Program-made: the position numbers and the translations under genes | Shown here: piece after piece, positions 1-6,961 of the stretch | Layout: each line of letters opens with the position of its first letter | Position numbering within the stretch: the stretch's first letter is position 1 | NCBI GenBank assembly: GCA_001801485.1 | Contig: MGXV01000015.1 | Coordinates: forward strand, 1-8,350 | Direction: 5' to 3' | Origin: Gammaproteobacteria bacterium RIFCSPHIGHO2_12_FULL_37_14 | GTDB taxonomy: Bacteria; Pseudomonadota; Gammaproteobacteria; DSM-16500 | DNA: 8,350 nt | The notes under the pieces: generated by a model | What the model was told of the DNA's origin: nothing | Database searches by the model: none | What the model saw: only the letters and a program-made list of their open reading frames with translations

Positions 1-9
1 TAACATTCA

Positions 10-990
10 ATGAAAATATTGGTCACCGGTGCAACTGGATTTTTAGGTTCGCATTTAGTTGAGGAATTAGCCAATAATGATCACCATGTCATTTGCCTCG
101 TTAGAAATAAATCAGCAAAGCTACCATTTAATCTAATGAATAACATTGAATTAATTGAAGGATTATTGAGTGATTTTGATAGTCTTTGCCAAGCTGTATC
201 TAACGTTGACGCTATCATCCATTGCGCAGGTCTCACAAAAGCAAAATCAGTTGATAGCTATTATCAGATCAATACCGAAGGAACGGTGGGTTTACTTGAA
301 GCGGCTAAAAAATACGGATCAAAGCTGAGACGTTTTGTGTTTGTATCAAGCCTTGCTGCGAGAGGTCCCTCTAACGAATCGCAAATGACACCATTCATTG
401 AGTGCCCAGTCAGCAGCTATGGTTTAAGTAAGCTTACTGCTGAACAGAAGGTCATGCAGTATAATCACTACTTTCCAGTCACCATTATTCGCCCGCCATT
501 AATCTATGGACCGAGAGATAAAGAGCTTTTATGGTTTTTCAAATTAGCCAAGCATGGATTTATTTTGCTTCCCTTTGGCGGTCATTTAAAATTAAGCATA
601 ATATACGTGAAAGATGCAGTTTCCGCCTTAATGAAGGCGTTGGCTGATCCAAGTCAGGATGTAAATATTTATTGTCTAGACGATGGGACTATTAACACTT
701 GGCATCATATGGCATTAGAAGCTACTATGTCTATTAATGGTCGTATACGCCTTAAAGTATCAGTCCCTTCATCAGTAATGACATTTGCAGCATATCTCTC
801 GCAGCAGTATGGCCATTATACAGGGAAAGCACAAATGCTGACATTGGATAAACTAAAGGAACTAAAACAAACTGATTGGGTTTGCGACAGCACCTTAACA
901 AGGCAGCAGTTGAATTGGCTGCCTCAAGTTAAATGGACTGAAGGCCTGCAGTTAACATACAAATGGTATAAACATACAGGATGGCTTTGA
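10..990 (+). CDS. Extended SDR: NAD-dependent epimerase/dehydratase-like protein, candidate CerR-like ceramide reductase
   Basis: This is a cytosolic Rossmann-fold oxidoreductase of 326 residues, a full-length size for the extended short-chain dehydrogenase/reductase family. The nucleotide-binding motif GATGFLG is at residues 7-13. The strand-4 Asn/Ala region reads HCAGLTKA (71-78), the catalytic-type serine lies in VSSLAARG (112-119), and the YxxxK pair is Y137/K141 in SSYGLSK. A substrate-side RPPLIYGPRD segment is at 161-170. The C-terminus EGLQLTYKWYKHTGWL is typical of a subgroup that includes, from memory, the Caulobacter ceramide reductase CerR. That assignment is inference and rests mainly on the YghO/bCerS-like GNAT gene further down the operon. 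A TAA at bases 1-3 may be the stop of an upstream gene, which would make this an internal operon gene. No clear Shine-Dalgarno is visible in the nine upstream bases. The next gene starts one base after its stop, suggesting translational coupling. SDR assignment is firm; the substrate is not. Confidence 0.9.
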   Translation: MKILVTGATGFLGSHLVEELANNDHHVICLVRNKSAKLPFNLMNNIELIEGLLSDFDSLCQAVSNVDAIIHCAGLTKAKSVDSYYQINTEGTVGLLEAAKKYGSKLRRFVFVSSLAARGPSNESQMTPFIECPVSSYGLSKLTAEQKVMQYNHYFPVTIIRPPLIYGPRDKELLWFFKLAKHGFILLPFGGHLKLSIIYVKDAVSALMKALADPSQDVNIYCLDDGTINTWHHMALEATMSINGRIRLKVSVPSSVMTFAAYLSQQYGHYTGKAQMLTLDKLKELKQTDWVCDSTLTRQQLNWLPQVKWTEGLQLTYKWYKHTGWL

Positions 991-991
991 T

Positions 992-2155
992 ATGTTAGTC
1001 CAACAAATCCGGATAAATATTCTCGCATCACATCCTTTTTTTACTTTACTAACCCCAGATGATATCAGCAAACTAGCCAATTTAATGTATGAAATTTACG
1101 TTCCCAAAGGTGAGATTATTGTAAAAGAAGGAAATTTGATCGATAGTATTTTTTTGATCGAAGAAGGAACCGCTGAGGTAACCCGTACCTCGAATAAAGT
1201 TGATTCGAAAGAAGATATATTGCTGGCAAAGCTTAGCAAAGGTGAAGCGATTGGCTTAATGGAAACTGGCTTTTTTTCGCGAAATAAACTTCGCTCAGCA
1301 ACGGTGACCGCACTAACCGAAGTGAAATTGCTTGGTATCGGCCTAAAAGATTTTAATAAATTTATGGAGCAATCTGGCAGCTTATATCCTAACTTTCGCC
1401 AGTCAGCGGATATCATTTTAAGAATCAATCTAATAAAAAGCATACACTCCTTTTCAAACCTAAATATAGAATCCATTAATCACATCATGAGTAACATTAA
1501 GGAGCTGAAGTTACCCTTGAATCACGTCTTATTTCGTGAAGGAGAACCAGGAGATATTTGCTACTTATTAGAAGAGGGTGAAATAGAAATTTTTCGCAAA
1601 AATGTAAGCACTCAACATGATGAATCAATCGCCAAATTAAAACCACCAGCCATTATTGGCGAAGCCGCGATTTTAACGAAATCACAGACAAGAAACGCCT
1701 CTGTCGTCACCAAAACAGAATGCAAATTATTGGCATTAGACCAAAATTTTTTGTTTGAGTTTTTTAAAAATGATACCCGCGCCGTGGATTCTACCGTTAT
1801 TTTATTATTATCGCGTTATCATCCAAAACATGTAGCCCATATTAGCGTCGAGAAAAAGCAAGAAAACGGTAATGATATCATTTACACTCTCCGCAATAAA
1901 AAAACAAGCGCTACCATTTGTTTATCGCCCATTGAGATAGAAGTATGGAATAATTTAGATGGTAAGCATATACTGCAAGATGTAATCGACAAGTTCAGTA
2001 CAAATGATGAAGTTAAGTCATCGATTATTAATCTGGTCCTTGAACTTTATCATGAGAAATTTATTGATTTTTCCGTTGACCTCGCACCGGAGATCAAGCT
2101 TGAAAAACGCTCTCGTCAAGGCTGGTTTAATTTTATTAAAAAATATTTTAAGTAA
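992..2155 (+). CDS. Tandem cyclic-nucleotide-binding-domain protein with PqqD-like C-terminal domain
   Basis: This is a soluble 387-residue protein with no signal peptide or membrane segment. Two cNMP-binding (Crp-like) beta-roll domains are visible at about residues 15-135 and 150-275. Each has the opening VPKGEIIVKEGN or LPLNHVLFREGEPGD and the hinge phrase (IEEGTAEV, LEEGEIEI). Domain 2 keeps the phosphate-binding cassette (IGEAAIL, E224, and Arg in TRNAS, R234). In domain 1 the equivalent FGE is IGL, so the ribose-binding Glu is missing although RSAT (R101) remains. Domain 1 may therefore not bind nucleotide. Residues about 295-362 (Thr-Ile-Cys-Leu, then VWNNLDGKHILQDVIDKF and a final ELYHEKFIDF) resemble the PqqD/RRE-like winged-helix fold, which binds peptides in RiPP pathways. 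There is no Crp-type DNA-binding helix-turn-helix, so a post-translational sensor or regulator of the export genes is more likely than a transcription factor. The start lies one base after the preceding stop. Domain calls come from sequence pattern only. Confidence 0.85.
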   Translation: MLVQQIRINILASHPFFTLLTPDDISKLANLMYEIYVPKGEIIVKEGNLIDSIFLIEEGTAEVTRTSNKVDSKEDILLAKLSKGEAIGLMETGFFSRNKLRSATVTALTEVKLLGIGLKDFNKFMEQSGSLYPNFRQSADIILRINLIKSIHSFSNLNIESINHIMSNIKELKLPLNHVLFREGEPGDICYLLEEGEIEIFRKNVSTQHDESIAKLKPPAIIGEAAILTKSQTRNASVVTKTECKLLALDQNFLFEFFKNDTRAVDSTVILLLSRYHPKHVAHISVEKKQENGNDIIYTLRNKKTSATICLSPIEIEVWNNLDGKHILQDVIDKFSTNDEVKSSIINLVLELYHEKFIDFSVDLAPEIKLEKRSRQGWFNFIKKYFK

Positions 2156-2163
2156 ATTAATTC

Positions 2164-2168
2164 AAGGA
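2164..2168 (+). promoter_or_regulatory. Shine-Dalgarno for the adaptor gene
   Basis: AAGGA lies 11 bases before the ATG at 2180, a rather long but usable spacing. It supports the chosen start. The ATG at 2169 in between is followed at once by a stop (ATG AAT TAA) and is not a gene. Confidence 0.6.
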
Positions 2169-2179
2169 TGAATTAAACA

Positions 2180-3043
2180 ATGAAAGGATTTAATCTAAAA
2201 GCCTCGCACTTTATCATCATAGTCTTCACCATTCTATCTTTTGTAGGTTGCAAACCCCATGAATCAAGATGGCAAGGTTATAACGAAGGAAAACTAACTT
2301 ACATCTCAAGCAACAATTCAGCTATCATTCAACAACTGTTTGTCACAAAGGGAAAATATGTAAAAAAGAATACGCCGTTAGTCGTCCTTGAAGAGCAACC
2401 ACAAAGTGATGAATATAACAAAGTAAAAGCAAATCTCACCGAAGCGCTTGCTGGAAAAAAACATAGCAAAGCTGCGCTTGAGCTGGCACAAACAAATTAC
2501 CAACGCGATCTTGTATTAATCAATAAGCATGCTATTGATACCAGTGAATTTGACAAGAGTCACACAAATTATATTGAGGCCCAAGCCACCGATGAAAAAG
2601 CAGATGCAAATATAGTAGCAGCACAAGCAGCACTTGCGAAATCACAATGGCATGTCAATCAAAATACCTTGCTTGCGCCTAAAGATAGTTTGGTATTCGA
2701 TACTTATTTTCTCGAAGGTGAACTGCCTCCTGCTGGCAAACCAATACTCTCGCTTCTCGCGCCAGACGATATAAAAGCTATTTTTTTTGTCTCAGAAAAG
2801 GAATTAGGCTCTCTTAAGTTAGGACAAAAAGTAACGATTGAATGTGATGGTTGCCAACAGCCTATTCCAGCGATACTCACTTATATATCATCAAACGTCG
2901 AATATACACCTCCTGTTATTTACAGCGATCAAACACGTACTGAACTGGTCTTTAGAGTGGAAGCAAAGCCATTACGAATCGACATGATCGAATTACATCC
3001 CGGCCAACCCGTTGTTGTATCAAGTAAATATAATGGAAATTAA
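2180..3043 (+). CDS. HlyD/YbhG-like periplasmic adaptor (membrane fusion protein), probable lipoprotein
   Basis: This 287-residue protein is a membrane fusion protein that would link an inner-membrane ABC exporter to the outer membrane. The N-terminus has two Lys, a hydrophobic stretch (11-22) and a lipobox-like LSFVGC with Cys24, so it is probably a lipoprotein; Phe at -3 is slightly atypical. Residues 33-75 form the lipoyl-like half (KLTYISSNNSAIIQQLFV, then GKYVKKNTPLVVLE). About 76-157 is an Ala/Lys/Gln-rich alpha-helical hairpin with its turn near 115-125. The second lipoyl half and beta-barrel follow (APKDSLVFDTYFLEGE, PILSLLAPDDIKAIFFVSE). The segment EYTPPVIYS...RTELVFRVEA (241-262) is characteristic of the YbhG-type adaptors that pair with ABC-2 exporters. 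The ABC ATPase two genes downstream is the natural partner, but the GNAT gene intervenes. The substrate is unknown. Confidence 0.88.
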   Translation: MKGFNLKASHFIIIVFTILSFVGCKPHESRWQGYNEGKLTYISSNNSAIIQQLFVTKGKYVKKNTPLVVLEEQPQSDEYNKVKANLTEALAGKKHSKAALELAQTNYQRDLVLINKHAIDTSEFDKSHTNYIEAQATDEKADANIVAAQAALAKSQWHVNQNTLLAPKDSLVFDTYFLEGELPPAGKPILSLLAPDDIKAIFFVSEKELGSLKLGQKVTIECDGCQQPIPAILTYISSNVEYTPPVIYSDQTRTELVFRVEAKPLRIDMIELHPGQPVVVSSKYNGN

Positions 3044-3066
3044 TCACCTACTTAGCAGATAAATGC

Positions 3067-3071
3067 AAGGA
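3067..3071 (+). promoter_or_regulatory. Shine-Dalgarno that sets the start of the GNAT gene
   Basis: AAGGA lies six bases before the ATG at 3078 and only just after an earlier in-frame ATG at 3063, which has no comparable site of its own. This favours 3078 as the real start. Confidence 0.65.
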
Positions 3072-3077
3072 AAAGAT

Positions 3078-4235
3078 ATGACAGTCATTACTGTACCCGT
3101 TACAAATAAAAAACAATTTAATGATTTTATTAATTTGCCTTGGGATTTACACAAAAATAATCCAAATTGGGTTCCACCACTAAAATTAATGGTTAAACAA
3201 AATTTAGATGTGAAAAACAACCCTTTTTATAAACATGCTGATCTGCAATGCTGGATTGCTTATCGAGATAAAAAGCCAGTCGGACGGATAGCAGGTATCT
3301 TGAATAAGATGCACAACCAGTTTCATCATGAAAAACTTGCCTTTTGGGGATTTTTTGAAGTTGAAAATAATCTTGCGACAGCCAAACATTTATTTCACGC
3401 AGTGGAAGAATGGGCCAATGCCAAAGGGATGACCATACTACGCGGCCCTGCAAATCCATCTTTCAATCATGAATGCGGATTGCAAATTTCAAATTTTGAC
3501 AGCAAGCCCTACTTCATGATGACGCAAAATCCCAAATACTATCAAGAAATAGTTGAACAATTGGGGCACCACAAAGCAAAGGACATGCAAGCCTGGCTGC
3601 TTGATACACAGGCACTTACATTTCATTCCCGATTGAAAAAGAAAGGTGATGCGTTACGTGATGCTGAAGGCATTGTTATCAGGCCGATTAATAGGCGGCA
3701 ATATTCAAAAGAAGTCGAAACATTGTATGAAATATACACCGAAGCTTGGGAAAAAAATTGGGGATTTGTGCCTTCTAGCCGCGAAGAATTTTTTCATCTA
3801 GCGAAAGAAATGAAATCGCTACTCATTCCCCAATCAATTTGGATTGTTGAGGTAAAGGGTGAACCAGCTGCATTTGGCGTGTTTATTCCTGATCTTAATC
3901 AGGTATTAGTAAAAAATCGTAGTGGTAGATTATTTCCAACCGGCTTACTTAGATTGCTATGGGATACGACAATTAACAAGAAATCGATTAATCAAGGCCG
4001 CATACCACTTTTAGGCGTTAAATCTAAATTTCGACATTTACAATTAGGCGCGCTACTTTATAACAATTTCGCGGAAAAAATCCCACCATTAGGATATCGC
4101 TTTCATGAGTGCTCATGGATATTAGAAGACAATAAGCCCATGCAAACTGGCTTGCATTTAATGAATGCGAAGCACTATAAATCTTATCGTGTTTACGACA
4201 AACCACTAGGACAAAATCGCCATGATCATACTTGA
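3078..4235 (+). CDS. YghO-like GNAT-fold N-acyltransferase, candidate bacterial ceramide synthase (bCerS)-like
   Basis: This 385-residue protein (390 if the earlier ATG at 3063 is used) has no signal peptide. It belongs to a long GNAT-fold family related to E. coli YghO. Diagnostic stretches in 385-residue numbering are LPWDLHKNNPNWVPPLKL (20-37), NPFYKHADLQCWIAYRDKKPVGRIAGILN (48-76), FWGFFEVEN (89-97), RGPANPSFNHECGL (122-135), YFMMTQNPKYY (145-155) and a C-terminal GNAT-like half with GVKSKFRHLQLGALLY (313-328) and SWILEDNKPM (346-355). The GRIAG and LGVKSKFRHLQLG elements are where acyl-CoA or acyl-ACP would be expected to bind. From memory, members of this family N-acylate 3-ketosphinganine in Caulobacter and Bacteroides ceramide synthesis. 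Co-occurrence with the CerR-like SDR supports that here, but serine palmitoyltransferase is not in view. It sits inside the export operon between adaptor and ATPase, 34 bases after the adaptor gene. Family placement is fairly sure; the reaction is inference. Confidence 0.88.
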   Translation: MTVITVPVTNKKQFNDFINLPWDLHKNNPNWVPPLKLMVKQNLDVKNNPFYKHADLQCWIAYRDKKPVGRIAGILNKMHNQFHHEKLAFWGFFEVENNLATAKHLFHAVEEWANAKGMTILRGPANPSFNHECGLQISNFDSKPYFMMTQNPKYYQEIVEQLGHHKAKDMQAWLLDTQALTFHSRLKKKGDALRDAEGIVIRPINRRQYSKEVETLYEIYTEAWEKNWGFVPSSREEFFHLAKEMKSLLIPQSIWIVEVKGEPAAFGVFIPDLNQVLVKNRSGRLFPTGLLRLLWDTTINKKSINQGRIPLLGVKSKFRHLQLGALLYNNFAEKIPPLGYRFHECSWILEDNKPMQTGLHLMNAKHYKSYRVYDKPLGQNRHDHT

Positions 4236-4272
4236 TATGTTCGTGTAATCTACATTTATATCGGATGATACC

Positions 4273-5199
4273 ATGAGTACTATAGATTGGATTATCGATG
4301 TTAGGCATTTAAGTAAGTCATTTAAAAATCAACCCGCTGTGGTTGACTTGAGTTTACAAATTCGCCGTGGTGAAATTTTTGGTTTCTTAGGACCTAATGG
4401 AACAGGTAAAACTACGACCATACGTATGCTCTGTGGCTTGCTAACCCCTGATAGCGGTGAAGGCCACTGCATGGGATTTGATATCTTGCATGAAACTGAA
4501 AAAATTAAATCACAAATTGGTTATATGACGCAGCAATTCAGTTTATATAAAGAATTATCTATTGTAGAAAATCTTAATTTTCGAGCGCAACTTTATGGCT
4601 TAAAAGATAGAAAGAAATTAGTCACTAACATTATGGAAAAATTGGGTTTAACCCAGCGACAACATCAATTAGCACGTAATTTATCGGCTGGTTGGAAGCA
4701 ACGTCTTGCGCTAGCAAGCGCCGTATTACATCAGCCTTTGTTATTGTTACTAGATGAACCTACAGCGGGTGTTGATCCAAATGCTAGGCGCGATTTTTGG
4801 GAGCTAATCCATACCATGGCTTCAGAAGGCACTAGCATCTTATTAAGTACCCATAATATGGATGAAATTGAACGATGCCAGCGCATTGCCTATATGGGCA
4901 AAGGAAAAATTATCACGCATGGCACAATCCCTGAATTAATTTCCCAAGTGAACTTAATCACTTGGGAAGTGACCGGTCCAAATCTACCTTTATTGACTAA
5001 ACAATTAGAAGTATTACCCACCGTTGATTTAGTCACGACATTTTACAGCACACTGCATGTGAGTGGATCAGACGCTGAGAAATTAGAAAATAGTTTAAAA
5101 CCTTTTATGGCGGTAGCAAGTTACCATTGGAAAAAAACAAAACCAAGCTTTGAAGATATTTTCATTTGGCTAACGAAAAAAGAGCTTAATCGCCAATAA
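4273..5199 (+). CDS. ABC-2-type exporter ATP-binding protein (YbhF/DrrA-like)
   Basis: This is a 308-residue cytosolic ATPase expected to power a membrane exporter. Walker A is GPNGTGKTT (40-48) and the Q-loop is in GYMTQQF (83-89). The signature is LSAGWKQRLALA (137-148), degenerate from LSGGQ in the manner of YbhF-type domains. Walker B is LLLLLDEP (156-163; D161, E162), the D-loop is AGVD (165-168) and the switch His is H194 in STHNMDE. The C-terminal tail ends PSFEDIFIWLT, the usual end of this subfamily, so the protein is complete. A weak GGA lies seven bases before the ATG. The gap to the preceding gene is 37 bases with no obvious promoter, consistent with the same transcript. The usual one or two ABC-2 permease genes do not follow; the next gene is unrelated and has its own promoter. 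A strong inverted repeat lies inside the coding sequence at 4941-4968. Confidence 0.93.
   Translation: MSTIDWIIDVRHLSKSFKNQPAVVDLSLQIRRGEIFGFLGPNGTGKTTTIRMLCGLLTPDSGEGHCMGFDILHETEKIKSQIGYMTQQFSLYKELSIVENLNFRAQLYGLKDRKKLVTNIMEKLGLTQRQHQLARNLSAGWKQRLALASAVLHQPLLLLLDEPTAGVDPNARRDFWELIHTMASEGTSILLSTHNMDEIERCQRIAYMGKGKIITHGTIPELISQVNLITWEVTGPNLPLLTKQLEVLPTVDLVTTFYSTLHVSGSDAEKLENSLKPFMAVASYHWKKTKPSFEDIFIWLTKKELNRQ
4941..4968. repeat. Perfect 11-bp inverted repeat inside the ABC ATPase gene
   Basis: TTCCCAAGTGA (4941-4951) and TCACTTGGGAA (4958-4968) are exact reverse complements separated by a six-base loop. The repeat encodes residues around ISQVNLITWEV just after the nucleotide-binding core, where the C-terminal extension begins. 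There is no following T-run, so it does not look like an intrinsic terminator. It could be an mRNA hairpin, an operator-like palindrome or chance. Confidence 0.85.
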
Positions 5200-5325
5200 G
5201 GGTTAGTTCGTCATTAATGTTGGTACGCCAATATAAGAAATCAATATAGCATACCAATCTATCTGATCCGCTATCAATGAACATGGTAAAGTGCTTGTTT
5301 GACCAGGATGGGGACGGACCTCAAA
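5200..5325. other. Intergenic stretch after the exporter operon; inverted repeat 5220-5257
   Basis: No gene is supported here. TTGGTACGC (5220-5228) pairs with GCATACCAA (5249-5257) with one mismatch, and two copies of CAATATA (5229-5235, 5242-5248) lie in the loop. There is no T-run after it, so termination here is not clearly rho-independent. The segment GGGGACGGACC near 5310-5320 resembles short repeat motifs seen near REP-associated transposases, but only one copy is present. No remnant of an ABC permease was recognised. Confidence 0.5.
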
Positions 5326-5355
5326 TTGACAAACGTAACGCTTACCCACTAGTAT
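5326..5355 (+). promoter_or_regulatory. Sigma70-like promoter for the secreted protein gene
   Basis: A consensus -35 TTGACA (5326-5331) is followed after 18 bases by -10 TAGTAT (5350-5355, four of six consensus bases). Transcription would begin near 5361-5363. That leaves a leader of about 24 bases containing AGGG (5373-5376) nine bases before the ATG at 5386. It excludes the in-frame GTG at 5356, which abuts the -10, as a start. Confidence 0.6.
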
Positions 5356-5385
5356 GTGCATATTAAACACACAGGGCAGCATTAC

Positions 5386-6960
5386 ATGAATAATATAAAT
5401 ACCATATCATTCAAGCGATTAGCTATCAATCTGCTTGCAATCCTGACAGTGGCACTCGTGTTCTTGCCGGTCAGCCATGCCAAAAGCGCCCCTTATTCAT
5501 CCATTGAAGACTTTCTACAAAAGCAAAGACTCATCCGCGTCTGTATCAGTAATGGCCCTGGATTCGGTGACCAGGCTAGCGCATTTAACGTCATGAGCCA
5601 CCTGCGTCAGCTAGGATACCAAGGTAATTTTGAAGTGATCTATGATAAGTGGGTCATGAATGCGGTCAGCACGGTATTCAATTTACCCGCAACCATTCCT
5701 GAGGTTTATACGGATGAGATAAATCACATTAAATTTATTGAGAAAAATACGTATTCGAAACTTTTCGATAATCACCAAATCGAACGCGTTGATTTTGGCT
5801 TTAACCTAGGTAAGTCACAGCTCGCATGTGAGATTGAAGATGCAAACACAAATACATTTGCAGATTTTATGCCCTATTTTGGGAATACTAATGATGAGAC
5901 ACTCATTACAACCCTGACACAAGATCAAGAGAGACCAACTGAAATTTGGCAGGATGGCAGCGCGCGAAAGTATTTCATTATACCTGTTCCTAGCTATGAA
6001 GAAACAAAACAATTTTTACAAAATGATCCTAAAGGCAAAGCACTCAGTTTGCAAAAACCAGCTTTAAAAACGTTTCTTAATGGGATAGATAATCAACTTT
6101 ATAATGTTATTTTCATTTATGGCTATACCGTTAAATTAGATACAGCAGGACACTATAATCTTCCTATTATGGCGAGTAATATATTGCAAACGATAGCAGG
6201 CGCACGATACGCCCAATTGATGGGTCCCGCCGATTTAAAAAAGCCTATCGTCATCGCTGTTTTTTATAATTATATCAATGATGCGAAGACGATACTGCAA
6301 TTAATCCATAGTAAGCATTGGGGTGATCTTGAAATAGCAGGTGCAGTCGATGCGCGCGCAGCAATTCATCAGCTTAAACTGGAAGAATCCGTATCAATAG
6401 CGGATATCGAAGATCCCGCGACCATCACGACATTGCAAACCGTAAAACCCGGACAAATACTGTTGCTATCGATGGGTACTATGCCAAAAAATGTTTTCGA
6501 TGGAATTTATAATTACACAGCAGATAATATTTTACCGCAAGTTCATGAAGGCGCTGGCACTTTTAGTACACTTATGCAAACGGGCAGACCGCATTTTGAA
6601 TGTGCAGCAAGGAGTGGAGTCTTTGCAAATGATACTGAAAGATATGAATGGACGCCCGGTTTTGATTTGGTTAGCGATCCCTTGCTTAAGGTAACGTTGC
6701 AACAACTATATAATCAACAGGCTGGCTATTGCGGCTTGATTATTTCTGATGACGGCCAGCATGAGCAGTACGATTTTTCATTGCCCTGGAAGCAAAGGAC
6801 TTATCAAACCCTAGGGCAGCTGATCATTGATACAAAAGATAAAAATTCAGCCTTTTCAAAATACTTTGTTGACTTGCAACGCGATGTTCAAAATCCAGAA
6901 AATGATCGGGTACGTTACGCATTGGAAGAGGTTGTGAAGCAACTTAATAAAATGCAATAA
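5386..6960 (+). CDS. Secreted protein with GT-B glycosyltransferase-like features, family unrecognised
   Basis: This protein has 524 residues from the ATG at 5386; an in-frame GTG at 5356 would add ten but overlaps the promoter. The N-terminus is a signal peptide: basic SFKRL, hydrophobic core about 12-28 and a probable signal peptidase I site VSHA|KS after residue 32. No other membrane segment is seen. After export, residues 49-79 read as a first Rossmann strand and a loop, RVCISNGPGFGDQASAFNVMSHLRQLGYQ. This resembles the N-terminal Gly-rich loop of GT-B enzymes. A second part has KPGQILLLSMGTMPKNVFDGIY (354-375) then LPQVHEGAGTFSTLMQTGRPHFE (383-405), which resembles the nucleotide-sugar-binding HxGxGT...GxP region. 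A periplasmic or secreted location would be odd for a sugar-nucleotide enzyme, so this could be a surface or effector-type protein or a non-catalytic GT-B fold. Four Cys (53, 148, 406, 449) remain after cleavage. I do not recognise a named family; the GT-B idea is inference. Confidence 0.85.
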   Translation: MNNINTISFKRLAINLLAILTVALVFLPVSHAKSAPYSSIEDFLQKQRLIRVCISNGPGFGDQASAFNVMSHLRQLGYQGNFEVIYDKWVMNAVSTVFNLPATIPEVYTDEINHIKFIEKNTYSKLFDNHQIERVDFGFNLGKSQLACEIEDANTNTFADFMPYFGNTNDETLITTLTQDQERPTEIWQDGSARKYFIIPVPSYEETKQFLQNDPKGKALSLQKPALKTFLNGIDNQLYNVIFIYGYTVKLDTAGHYNLPIMASNILQTIAGARYAQLMGPADLKKPIVIAVFYNYINDAKTILQLIHSKHWGDLEIAGAVDARAAIHQLKLEESVSIADIEDPATITTLQTVKPGQILLLSMGTMPKNVFDGIYNYTADNILPQVHEGAGTFSTLMQTGRPHFECAARSGVFANDTERYEWTPGFDLVSDPLLKVTLQQLYNQQAGYCGLIISDDGQHEQYDFSLPWKQRTYQTLGQLIIDTKDKNSAFSKYFVDLQRDVQNPENDRVRYALEEVVKQLNKMQ

Positions 6961-6961
6961 A

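Noticed and set aside
1096..1476. Minus-strand ORF of 126 codons
   Set aside because: It is a shadow of the cyclic-nucleotide-binding protein gene, with no recognisable domain and no start signal.
3063..3077. ATG at 3063 as the start of the GNAT gene
   Set aside because: It lacks an upstream ribosome site, and the AAGGA lies after it at the right distance for ATG 3078. Related proteins, as remembered, begin near MTVITVPVT.
4024..4308. Minus-strand ORF of 94 codons spanning the GNAT/ATPase junction
   Set aside because: It is antisense to two well-supported genes and has no family features.
5277..5366. A 29-codon plus-strand ORF with two Cys that might be a peptide precursor for the PqqD-like protein
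   Set aside because: It has no Shine-Dalgarno, it overlaps the TTGACA/TAGTAT promoter of the next gene, and nothing supports its expression.
5356..5385. GTG at 5356 as the start of the secreted protein
   Set aside because: It directly abuts the -10 element and would precede the predicted transcript start. ATG 5386 has AGGG at good spacing and gives a normal signal peptide.
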